Of a stretch of DNA of 5,491 bases, positions 1 to 4,468 are shown one piece after another. This DNA is from an uncultured Anaerolineales bacterium (GTDB taxonomy: Bacteria > Chloroflexota > Anaerolineae > Anaerolineales > Villigracilaceae): contig CALFXA010000227.1 of the NCBI GenBank assembly GCA_937928015.1, forward strand, positions 1-5,491, given 5' to 3'. Each line of letters opens with the position of its first letter. Position 1 is the stretch's first letter. The notes beneath the pieces were generated by a model. That model was not told the DNA's origin and searched no databases. It saw only the letters and a list, made by a program, of their open reading frames with translations. The position numbers and the translations under genes are program-made.

Positions 1-46
1 AGATATCCACTCGTGACTGGAGTTCAGACGTGTGCTCTTCCGATCT
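1..46 (+). other. Illumina TruSeq adapter contamination (P7 tail, index, read-2 primer site)
   Basis: Bases 13-46 match the standard Illumina multiplexing read-2 primer, beginning GTGACTGGAGTTC and ending CTCTTCCGATCT. Bases 1-4 (AGAT) match the end of the P7 oligo. Bases 5-12 sit exactly where the index lies; read on the other strand they give GAGTGGAT, which as I recall is TruSeq LT index 23. This is vector-like sequence at a contig end, not part of the genome. It supplies a false GTG start at base 32, in frame with the helicase gene, and that start must be ignored. Confidence 0.97.
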
Positions 47-1297
47 GTCATCTCCAACGCCCGCTGCCTGACCGAAGGCGTCGACGTCCCCGCCGTCGAC
101 ATGGTCGCCTTCATCTCCCCGCGTAAAAGCAAGGTGGACATCGTGCAAGCCACCGGCCGCGCCATGCGCAGATCACCCGGCAAGGAATTCGGCTATGTCA
201 TGGTGCCCCTGTTCCTGGAGCAAGCCGCTAACGAAACCATAGAAGAAGCGCTGCAACGCACCCGCTACGACGACATCTGGGAACTGCTCGCCGCGATGCG
301 GGAACAGGACGACGTGCTGGTAGACATTATTCGGGAAATGCGAGTGGAGAAAGGCAAGACAGGGGGGTATGACGACAGCAGGTTTCGTGAGCGAGTAGAG
401 ATGGTTGGGCCGAGTTTGTCGCTGGAGGAGATACGGGGGGCGATTACGGCAGAGTGTCTGGAATCTCTGGGGGCTAGTTGGGATGAGTGGTATGGGATGT
501 TGCTGGCATATGTAGAACAGGAAGGAAATTGCCGTATTCCTCAAAGATATCGAACAATTAGGGGACATCGCCTTGGGCAGTGGGTAAGTAAGCAGAGGTC
601 CGATCGGGATGGATTGCCTTCCATAAGAAAGAAACAGCTTGAAGCTCTGCCCGATTGGACGTGGGATATTCTTGCCGACCAGTGGGAGATAGGTTTGCAA
701 CACCTATTGGAATTCGAAGAACGCGAGGGGCACTATAGAGTCCCCCAGGATTATCGAACAAGCGATGGGTTAACTTTAGGGTTATGGGTAACTGTCCAGC
801 GGACTGCGAAAGCCAACGGTCGTTTACCTGATTATCGGAGAGAGCGTCTGGAAGCACTAAACGGCTGGGTGTGGGATGTTTATGCACATAGATGGGAAAC
901 TGGCTTACGTCACCTCTTGGAATATACTGAGCGCGAAGGACATTGCAGAGTCCCCCGTAAGTTCAACACAGATGATGGTTTTTATTTAGGTGAGTGGATA
1001 AGTCGGCAACGTAGAGATAAAGCTGATTTAACTGAGAAACAGAAGGAAAGGCTTGATGCTGTGCCAGGCTGGGTGTGGGATGATCTGGTTAACCGATGGG
1101 AAACAGGACTTCGCTATCTTTCTGAATTTTCTGCCCGTGAGGGGAATTGCAAAGTGCCTGCTCTATTTGTGACTACCGATGGATACCGCCTAGGTCAATG
1201 GGTTAGCAATCAGAGATCCAAAAGAAATAGTATGCCAGCCGAAAGAATGGCGCAACTGGAAGAGTTGTCTGGATGGACTTGGAGAGTCAGGGGGTAA
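47..1297 (+). CDS. SF2 DEAD/DEAH-type helicase, C-terminal part with four HA repeats (5' partial)
   Basis: This is the C-terminal part of a superfamily 2 helicase, an ATP-driven nucleic-acid motor. The reading frame is open from the adapter junction, so the start, the Walker A and B boxes and any N-terminal nuclease domain are missing. Counting from the Val at base 47, residues 5-18 (ARCLTEGVDVPAVD) are motif V. Residues 34-41 (QATGRAMR) are motif VI with both arginines. A linker follows to about residue 140. Then come four helicase-associated (HA, PF03457-type) repeats at roughly 145-207, 213-277, 283-345 and 351-412. Each has an opening Trp, an EGxxRVP-like centre, an LGxWVxxQR motif and a closing WxW. 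HA repeats are thought to bind nucleic acid. The gene ends 5 bases before the DUF2971 start, suggesting an operon. GC drops strongly from the helicase core into the repeats. Substrate and role (restriction-like or other defence) are inference. Confidence 0.93.
   Translation, partial: VISNARCLTEGVDVPAVDMVAFISPRKSKVDIVQATGRAMRRSPGKEFGYVMVPLFLEQAANETIEEALQRTRYDDIWELLAAMREQDDVLVDIIREMRVEKGKTGGYDDSRFRERVEMVGPSLSLEEIRGAITAECLESLGASWDEWYGMLLAYVEQEGNCRIPQRYRTIRGHRLGQWVSKQRSDRDGLPSIRKKQLEALPDWTWDILADQWEIGLQHLLEFEEREGHYRVPQDYRTSDGLTLGLWVTVQRTAKANGRLPDYRRERLEALNGWVWDVYAHRWETGLRHLLEYTEREGHCRVPRKFNTDDGFYLGEWISRQRRDKADLTEKQKERLDAVPGWVWDDLVNRWETGLRYLSEFSAREGNCKVPALFVTTDGYRLGQWVSNQRSKRNSMPAERMAQLEELSGWTWRVRG
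479..1282 (+). repeat. Four tandem HA-domain coding repeats
   Basis: Four copies of a unit of about 65-70 codons lie at 479-667, 683-877, 893-1081 and 1097-1282. Shared protein marks are the opening (R/Q)WExGLxxLxEF block in copies 2-4, REG(H/N)C(R/K)VP, LGxWVxxQR and the closing W-x-W. Copies 2, 3 and 4 are the most alike; copy 1 opens differently (WDEWYGMLLAYVEQEG). The similarity is in protein rather than exact DNA, so these are old duplications, not a recent tandem expansion. Confidence 0.9.
1289..1294 (+). promoter_or_regulatory. Ribosome binding site for the DUF2971 gene
   Basis: AGGGGG lies 8 bases before the ATG at 1303 and inside the last codons of the helicase gene. It decides for that ATG over an in-frame ATG at 1273, which would lie inside the helicase coding sequence with no clear Shine-Dalgarno match. 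It also suggests translational coupling to the helicase. Confidence 0.7.
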
Positions 1298-1302
1298 AAC
1301 AA

Positions 1303-1869
1303 ATGCTGCATAAGTACAGAGCCACAACTTCATTTCGATATCTGGTGGATATCATACTTAAGAGCCGTCTTTATGCGGCTCCATATTTTGACCTGAACGA
1401 TCCAATGGAAGGGTATTATTTAATGTCTGCGTCAGGCATGATTAATGATGATATGCAGCAGATGCTCAAGAGTGCCAAAGAGCGAATGAGAATTTGCTCT
1501 TTATCTAGACTGCCGGATAATCCCGTGATGTGGTCACACTACGCTGATGGTCACAGAGGGGTTGTTATTGGCTTGGATGTTGCTGATGCAGAATGTGAGA
1601 TACACCCAATTATTTACGACGGTCCAATAAAGATAAGTATTGATAATTTTAATGGCAATTCGCCAATTGAGATTTTAAGCAGGAAACTCGTTGCCTGGGA
1701 ATACGAAGCGGAAGAACGCGTATTTACACGCGGTAAGCACTATGTATCCATTGTGGTTCATGAGTTAATCCTTGGTTCCAGGATGAGCAATCAAGACAGA
1801 GGGTTTATAAAAGATTTGTGCGCCAAAATATGTCCTGCCATGATAATCCGTGATGCAGAACATGGCTGA
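1303..1869 (+). CDS. DUF2971 family protein
   Basis: A 188-residue protein that I recognise as DUF2971 (PF11185-type), a family of unknown biochemical function often found in accessory and defence-rich DNA. Family marks in order are an N-terminal LHKYR, LNDPMEG at 31-37, CSLSR at 65-69, MWSHYADGHRGVVIGLD at 76-92, WEYEAEERVF at 132-141 and LILGSRM at 155-161. The conserved His, Tyr, Asp, Trp and Glu residues are present, so it looks intact, though on the short side for the family. No signal peptide or membrane segment is seen, so it is probably cytoplasmic. I chose the ATG at 1303 because a good ribosome binding site precedes it and the family normally starts near LxKYR. It follows the helicase stop by 5 bases, which implies co-transcription. 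It is AT-rich (18/60 GC in 1621-1680), unlike the right-hand genes. Confidence 0.88.
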   Translation: MLHKYRATTSFRYLVDIILKSRLYAAPYFDLNDPMEGYYLMSASGMINDDMQQMLKSAKERMRICSLSRLPDNPVMWSHYADGHRGVVIGLDVADAECEIHPIIYDGPIKISIDNFNGNSPIEILSRKLVAWEYEAEERVFTRGKHYVSIVVHELILGSRMSNQDRGFIKDLCAKICPAMIIRDAEHG

Positions 1870-1909
1870 AGAGTGGTATGGTCTTTATGCGCATTTGAGA
1901 TAATAATAA

Positions 1910-1940
1910 TTGGATCAGGTTTGCTTGAAAACTGTAAAAT
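1910..1940 (+). promoter_or_regulatory. Weak candidate promoter before the membrane-anchored gene
   Basis: TTGGAT (1910-1915) and TAAAAT (1935-1940) are separated by 19 bases in the AT-rich gap between the DUF2971 gene and the next gene. The spacing is longer than ideal and AT-rich DNA gives such matches by chance. The gene may equally be read from the upstream operon. Confidence 0.22.
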
Positions 1941-1974
1941 ACATTTTGAAATTTACGCGTGCACTGGAAGTCAT

Positions 1975-2517
1975 ATGAAACACCAACTAAAGTTCGTGGC
2001 ATGGCTAAAGTCAAGTGATGGAACATTAGCCAATTGGTCGACTTTTGCGATGTTAATGGTTACCCTTTATGCAGTATTTCTTGCAAAGAGTCAGTTAATG
2101 CAGGCGGATGAGCACAAGAAATGGCAAAACTATAACGACTTAAATTCACGATATGCAGAGCTTTACAAGATGATGCCGGCGGACATTTCTTCTGGTTGTT
2201 CTGGAAACTTCGATAAGTTAAAACCAAAAACCATCGAGTGGGTTCGCCAGTACTTTAATCTGTACTCAGAAGAGTATTGGTTGTTCCTGAATAATCTGAT
2301 TCCAAGAGAAATGTGGGATATTCGCATTCACAACGGCGTTCGGACCAATTTGAAGAAATATCCTGCACTGGTAGATGGTTACCGATATTGGAAAGTAGAA
2401 GGTTCTTTCAATCATCCGGCAGATTTTCATGCGGTTGTTGAGCTTGCTATTTTGGACGCATCCAAACTCCCCAAGAAATCTAAAGTGGCATTTTTGTGCG
2501 GCCCTAAATCACATTAG
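1975..2517 (+). CDS. Hypothetical protein with one N-terminal membrane segment
   Basis: A 180-residue protein that I cannot assign firmly. After a short N-terminus there is one hydrophobic stretch at about residues 20-37 (NWSTFAMLMVTLYAVFLA), probably a membrane anchor. A soluble, aromatic-rich domain follows, with KTIEWVRQYFNLYSEEYWLF at 85-104, IPREMWDIR at 109-117 and YPALVDGYRYWK at 129-140. This resembles small membrane-anchored families such as DUF4760, but that is a guess. I chose the ATG at 1975, preceded by GGAAG at 1966-1970. A GTG at 1873 is in frame, but the extra 34 residues look non-coding. The 105-base gap after the DUF2971 gene leaves operon membership uncertain; same strand and similar low GC suggest shared origin. 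A membrane protein beside a helicase could be an effector, which is speculation. Confidence 0.75.
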   Translation: MKHQLKFVAWLKSSDGTLANWSTFAMLMVTLYAVFLAKSQLMQADEHKKWQNYNDLNSRYAELYKMMPADISSGCSGNFDKLKPKTIEWVRQYFNLYSEEYWLFLNNLIPREMWDIRIHNGVRTNLKKYPALVDGYRYWKVEGSFNHPADFHAVVELAILDASKLPKKSKVAFLCGPKSH

Positions 2518-2522
2518 CAAGC

Positions 2523-2602
2523 GTAGGGTGGAAAAGCCGGCGCCTTCCGCCGAATGCCGGTCATTTGGCGGAAGGCGCGATAAAGCCGCTTTTCCGCCCT
2601 AC
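2523..2602. repeat. REP cluster A: inverted pair of REP palindromes (BIME-like)
   Basis: One REP reads + at 2523-2551, starting GTAGGGTGGAAAAGCC. A second reads - at 2567-2602 and ends CTTTTCCGCCCTAC on the + strand. They are separated by 15 bases. Each unit has the GTAG head and a GGCGGAA/TTCCGCC-type stem. As a pair they could fold into one long hairpin. The cluster begins 5 bases after the stop of the membrane-anchored gene, so it may end transcription or protect the mRNA 3' end. It closes the low-GC block. Confidence 0.88.
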
Positions 2603-2651
2603 TCCTCCCCCTAATTAAAGGGGCCAGTCTCGTTTCATTTCGCATTTGAAC

Positions 2652-2672
2652 AATAGAGGTAAAACCCTTATT
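2652..2672 (+). promoter_or_regulatory. Possible operator of module 1: imperfect inverted repeat with AATAGAGG
   Basis: AATAGAGG (2652-2659) is followed after 6 bases by CCTTATT (2666-2672), an imperfect partner of its complement CCTCTATT. AATAGAGG also opens the perfect inverted repeat upstream of module 2. Toxin-antitoxin modules are usually self-repressed through such sites. The link to repression here is inference. Confidence 0.35.
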
Positions 2673-2674
2673 TC

Positions 2675-2683
2675 TGCTATTAT
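2675..2683 (+). promoter_or_regulatory. Candidate extended -10 promoter of toxin-antitoxin module 1
   Basis: TGCTATTAT has the TGn extension and TATTAT as the -10 hexamer. It would start RNA near 2690, leaving about 17 bases before the Shine-Dalgarno at 2707-2711. No good -35 box stands at the normal spacing. An AATAGAGG element lies 25 bases before the CTATTA core, and the same pair of elements precedes module 2. Confidence 0.4.
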
Positions 2684-2715
2684 TTCGGCCTGAGAGATCG
2701 CCAATTGGAGGCTGT

Positions 2716-2922
2716 GTGTCTATCGCGGAACAGATTTATGAGAGCGTAAAATTCATGCCGGATTCCTTGGCGCGAGAAGTCCTGCATTTCGCGGAGTACC
2801 TGAGTGCCAGGATGCAGGATCAGGCCGAGTTGCGGGACTTGTCCATGGCCCAGGAAACGGTAATGAAGCACGTCTGGGATAATCCCTATGATGAGGCGTG
2901 GAACGATGTTGAATCGCTCTGA
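2716..2922 (+). CDS. DUF2281-type antitoxin of toxin-antitoxin module 1
   Basis: A 68-residue protein resembling DUF2281 antitoxins, which bind and neutralise PemK/MazF- or PIN-type toxins. The N-terminal helix reads IAEQIYESVKFMPDSLAREV and is followed by LHFAEYLSAR. The C-terminus (MKHVWDNPYDEAWNDVE) is a typical toxin-binding tail. I chose the GTG at 2716 because GGAGG lies at 2707-2711, 4 bases upstream, and because the family starts this way. It overlaps the next gene by 17 bases, the usual antitoxin-first layout with coupled translation. It is intact although its toxin is broken, so it could still bind DNA at its own promoter or act as an orphan antitoxin. It differs clearly from the antitoxin of module 2. 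Confidence 0.82.
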   Translation: MSIAEQIYESVKFMPDSLAREVLHFAEYLSARMQDQAELRDLSMAQETVMKHVWDNPYDEAWNDVESL

Positions 2923-3234
2923 TATCGTACAGGTGCCGTTTCCGTTTACTGATCTGAGTCGGCAGAAGCGCCGGCCCGTGTTGCTGCTCACCTCCCGGAC
3001 AGTTTTGGCGATTTCCTGGCTGTTGCCATTACCTCTCAGCCCGGCCATGCCGACAGCGTGCCTATAAGCGACATGGACATCGTTGCAGGCAAGCTTCCCA
3101 AGGCCAGTTGGGTACGTGCCTCGAAGCTGTTTTCTCTGAATCAGGCCGTGGTCGTGGTTTCTCTGGGGAGTCTGAAGCCCGAGGCGTTCACCAGAATCTT
3201 CGGTCAAATCTGTTCCCAGATCGGCTGCCGCTGA
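2906..3234 (+). pseudogene. PemK/MazF-type toxin of module 1, frameshifted
   Basis: Reading from the ATG at 2906 gives the family start DIVQVPFPFTDLSRQKRRPV, then LLLTS, and then goes out of frame, stopping at 3065-3067 after 53 residues. The rest of the toxin continues in another frame from 2995: PDSFGDFLAVAITSQPG, later ASWVRASKLFSLN, ending with the TGA at 3232-3234. Adding one C to the CCC run at 2994-2996 restores one 109-residue toxin, a normal length for this family of mRNA-cutting endoribonucleases. The break removes most of the fold, so the toxin is probably dead. GAGG at 2893-2896 is the likely ribosome binding site, inside the antitoxin gene. An assembly error is possible but single-base indels are uncommon in Illumina data. 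A relative of the intact toxin downstream, but not a recent copy. Confidence 0.88.
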
Positions 3235-3282
3235 ACCATCCGCGCCATTGCGCCATTGGGTAGAGTAGAGAACGGGTTTTCA

Positions 3283-3300
3283 AATCAAACGAATCAAACG
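3283..3300 (+). repeat. Tandem AATCAAACG x2
   Basis: Two exact 9-base copies lie at 3283-3291 and 3292-3300, directly before GGGCCAGGCTC (3300-3310). A near copy of the latter, GGGCCAGTCTC, lies at 2621-2631 on the other side of module 1. Function is unknown; they may mark an old insertion. Confidence 0.6.
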
Positions 3301-3332
3301 GGCCAGGCTCCCATGGCACTGGATACTTCGAC

Positions 3333-3452
3333 GTAGGGCGGAAAAGCGGCCTCATCGCGCCTTCCGCCGAATGGGAAAAGCGGCCTCATCGCGCCTTCCG
3401 CCGGGGTTTGTCGGAAGGCGCCGGCATGAAGACGCCGGCTTTTCCGACCTAC
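3333..3452. repeat. REP cluster B: tandem direct REPs plus one inverted REP
   Basis: A full + REP lies at 3333-3368 (starting GTAGGGCGGAAAAGC). A second + copy lacking its GTAG head lies at 3373-3402; 29 bases are identical in both (3341-3369 and 3375-3403), a 34-base tandem duplication. An inverted REP ends the cluster at 3412-3452, finishing CTTTTCCGACCTAC. Bases 3408-3474 are almost identical to 4378-4444 in cluster C. Confidence 0.88.
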
Positions 3453-3519
3453 GGGTTTATCGCGTGTTCAGGGGGGGCGGTGTTTTCGGCGCACGAGTCA
3501 TTCGGAAATGCGGCACGGT

Positions 3520-3570
3520 TCATCGTGCATCCCGCTCGCCGGCGGGTGATCGTCAATGCCCCGGGCCGGC
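3520..3570 (-). pseudogene. Decayed remnant of a RAYT transposase C-terminus
   Basis: On the - strand this stretch is closely similar to the last 17 codons of the intact RAYT gene (4469-4519), including the shared end CGAGCGGG..GCACGATGA and its TGA stop. Relative to the intact copy it carries a one-base insertion and a one-base deletion, so the reading frame is broken. It sits beyond REP cluster B in the same order and orientation as in the intact unit. Similarity fades upstream of about 3570. It is best read as the scrap of an older or copied REPtron. Confidence 0.6.
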
Positions 3571-3611
3571 TTTCACCCTTCGGGCGCACGGCACCGGCGA
3601 TGCGGTTGCTG

Positions 3612-3639
3612 TTGACGGACCGGGATGGCGATGTACCGT
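3612..3639 (+). promoter_or_regulatory. Alternative candidate promoter before module 2
   Basis: TTGACG (3612-3617) and TACCGT (3634-3639) are 16 bases apart. The -35 box is good and the -10 box is poor. It would place the inverted repeat at 3650-3677 just downstream of the start of transcription, a plausible operator position. A competing promoter uses TATTAG at 3674-3679. Confidence 0.3.
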
Positions 3640-3649
3640 GTTCGGAAGG

Positions 3650-3677
3650 AATAGAGGCACAATGCCTACCCTCTATT
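3650..3677 (+). promoter_or_regulatory. Inverted-repeat candidate operator of toxin-antitoxin module 2
   Basis: AATAGAGG (3650-3657) and CCTCTATT (3670-3677) form a perfect 8-base inverted repeat around 12 bases. A second, overlapping palindrome, AGGCA-CAA-TGCCT, lies at 3655-3667. The pair stands 25 bases before the antitoxin start, where antitoxin or complex binding would block transcription. The AATAGAGG half also precedes module 1. Confidence 0.5.
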
Positions 3678-3689
3678 AGCACCTCAGCC

Positions 3690-3695
3690 AAGGAG
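3690..3695 (+). promoter_or_regulatory. Ribosome binding site of antitoxin 2
   Basis: AAGGAG stands 6 bases before the ATG at 3702. It fixes that start against the much longer open frame that runs upstream through the REP and remnant DNA. Confidence 0.85.
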
Positions 3696-3701
3696 CCCGA
3701 C

Positions 3702-3935
3702 ATGGGATATGCCGAATTGATCGAGCGCCTCCAGGCGCTGCCGCGGGAAAAACAGGCGGAGGTATTCGACTTTGTCGACTTTCTTGCCGGGCGGGCGCGC
3801 GAACCGCAAGGAAGCGAACGGCACGACTGGAGCGATCAAGAGTTCAGAGACATGGCGATGGCTGAAGCCCTGCGCGGAATGGAAGGCGAGCCCGCCTCCT
3901 ATACCCTGGCTGACTTGCGGGAGCGCTGGGCGTGA
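3702..3935 (+). CDS. DUF2281-type antitoxin of toxin-antitoxin module 2
   Basis: A 77-residue protein of the DUF2281 antitoxin type. The N-terminal helical pair (ELIERLQALPREKQAEVFDF then VDFLAGRA) is the family mark and likely forms the dimer and DNA-binding part. The C-terminal EPASYTLADLRERW is the typical toxin-wrapping tail. The start is fixed by AAGGAG at 3690-3695. The TGA stop overlaps the toxin GTG start in GTGA (3932-3935), so translation is coupled. It would neutralise the toxin in the cytoplasm and probably repress its own promoter through the inverted repeat at 3650-3677. High GC matches the right-hand genes. VapB-type pairing with a PIN toxin is ruled out by the neighbour. Confidence 0.86.
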   Translation: MGYAELIERLQALPREKQAEVFDFVDFLAGRAREPQGSERHDWSDQEFRDMAMAEALRGMEGEPASYTLADLRERWA

Positions 3936-4279
3936 AACAGGCGGGACAGATTGTCCTCACGCCCTTTCCCTACTCCGATCTTAGCGGCAGCAAGTTGCGC
4001 CCCGTCTTGATGCTGCGTCGGACATCCCGCTTCGACGACTGGTTGGTGTGCATGGTGTCGTCCCGCCTTGAGCAGGCCGATCCGGCTCTGGATGAAATCC
4101 TCCAAGAAGATGATCCCGACTTCCAGGCAGCCGGTCTGAAAGTCCCCAGTGTGTTTCGCCTCTCCCGTTTGGCCGTATTGGATGGCGCGAGATTGGTGGG
4201 CAGTATTGGGGCCATCCCCCCCGAACGCCTGATCCGTTTGCGTCAGCGGCTCGCCCGCTGGATCAGCGACCTCGACTGA
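3932..4279 (+). CDS. PemK/MazF-family mRNA interferase toxin of module 2
   Basis: An intact 115-residue PemK/MazF-type toxin. The family start is clear: GQIVLTPFPYSDLSGSKLRP at residues 5-24, with the conserved RPVLML strand at 23-28, the WLVCMVSSRL strand at 37-46 and PSVFRLSRLAVLD at 72-84. Members are usually ribosome-independent endoribonucleases that cut mRNA and halt growth when the antitoxin is lost. Cut-site specificity cannot be read from the sequence. It begins with GTG, overlapping the antitoxin stop, and GGGAG at 3919-3923 serves as ribosome binding site. A hairpin follows 5 bases after the stop. It is diverged from the broken toxin of module 1, so the two modules probably arrived separately or split long ago. 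Confidence 0.9.
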   Translation: MKQAGQIVLTPFPYSDLSGSKLRPVLMLRRTSRFDDWLVCMVSSRLEQADPALDEILQEDDPDFQAAGLKVPSVFRLSRLAVLDGARLVGSIGAIPPERLIRLRQRLARWISDLD

Positions 4280-4283
4280 CCGG

Positions 4284-4305
4284 CGCGGGCTAAATCGAGC
4301 CCGCG
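4284..4305 (+). terminator. Hairpin after toxin 2, possible terminator
   Basis: CGCGGGCT (4284-4291) pairs perfectly with AGCCCGCG (4298-4305) around a 6-base loop, starting 5 bases after the toxin stop. There is no T run after the stem, so it is not a classic intrinsic terminator. With the REP hairpins just downstream it could still end or stabilise the transcript. Confidence 0.5.
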
Positions 4306-4313
4306 TATCCCGC

Positions 4314-4421
4314 GTAGGGCGGAAAAGCGGCCTTATCGCGCCTTCCGCCAGCCTTGTCAGAAGGCACCAGCCAGCGTTGTCGGAAGGCGCCGGCAAGAAG
4401 ACGCCGGCTTTTCCGACCTAC
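4314..4421. repeat. REP cluster C at the 3' side of the RAYT gene
   Basis: A + REP lies at 4314-4349 (GTAGGGCGGAAAAGC head) and an inverted REP at 4381-4421 (ends CTTTTCCGACCTAC). Between them a partial extra half-unit (TTGTCAGAAGGCACCAG at 4354-4370) repeats 4378-4394 imperfectly with a 24-base period. The stretch 4378-4444 is nearly the same as 3408-3474. REPs that flank a RAYT gene are the presumed substrate of that transposase. Confidence 0.88.
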
Positions 4422-4468
4422 GGGTTTATCGCGTGTTCAGGGGGCGTCATCCGGCAAATGGGCACGGT

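Noticed and set aside
32..46. GTG start codon at base 32 for the helicase
   Set aside because: It lies in the Illumina adapter, so it is not a biological start.
1273..1302. Upstream ATG for the DUF2971 gene
   Set aside because: It overlaps the helicase gene, has no clear ribosome binding site and adds residues not typical of the family; ATG 1303 has AGGGGG 8 bases upstream.
1873..1974. GTG start and 34-residue extension of the membrane-anchored protein
   Set aside because: The extension looks non-coding and GGAAG supports ATG 1975.
2680..3207. Long open frame on the - strand across toxin-antitoxin module 1
   Set aside because: It lies opposite a recognisable antitoxin and toxin, and shows no known motif; a shadow frame.
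3408..3701. Long upstream extension of antitoxin 2 through REP and remnant DNA
   Set aside because: It translates repeat DNA; AAGGAG before ATG 3702 and family length fix the start.
2716..4279. PIN-domain VapC partner for the antitoxins
   Set aside because: Both toxins show the PFPxxDLS and RPVLxL marks of PemK/MazF and no PIN acidic pattern.
3333..4421. CRISPR array reading of the repeated GC-rich units
   Set aside because: Units alternate in orientation, have GTAG heads, no even spacers and no cas genes, and lie beside a RAYT; they are REPs.
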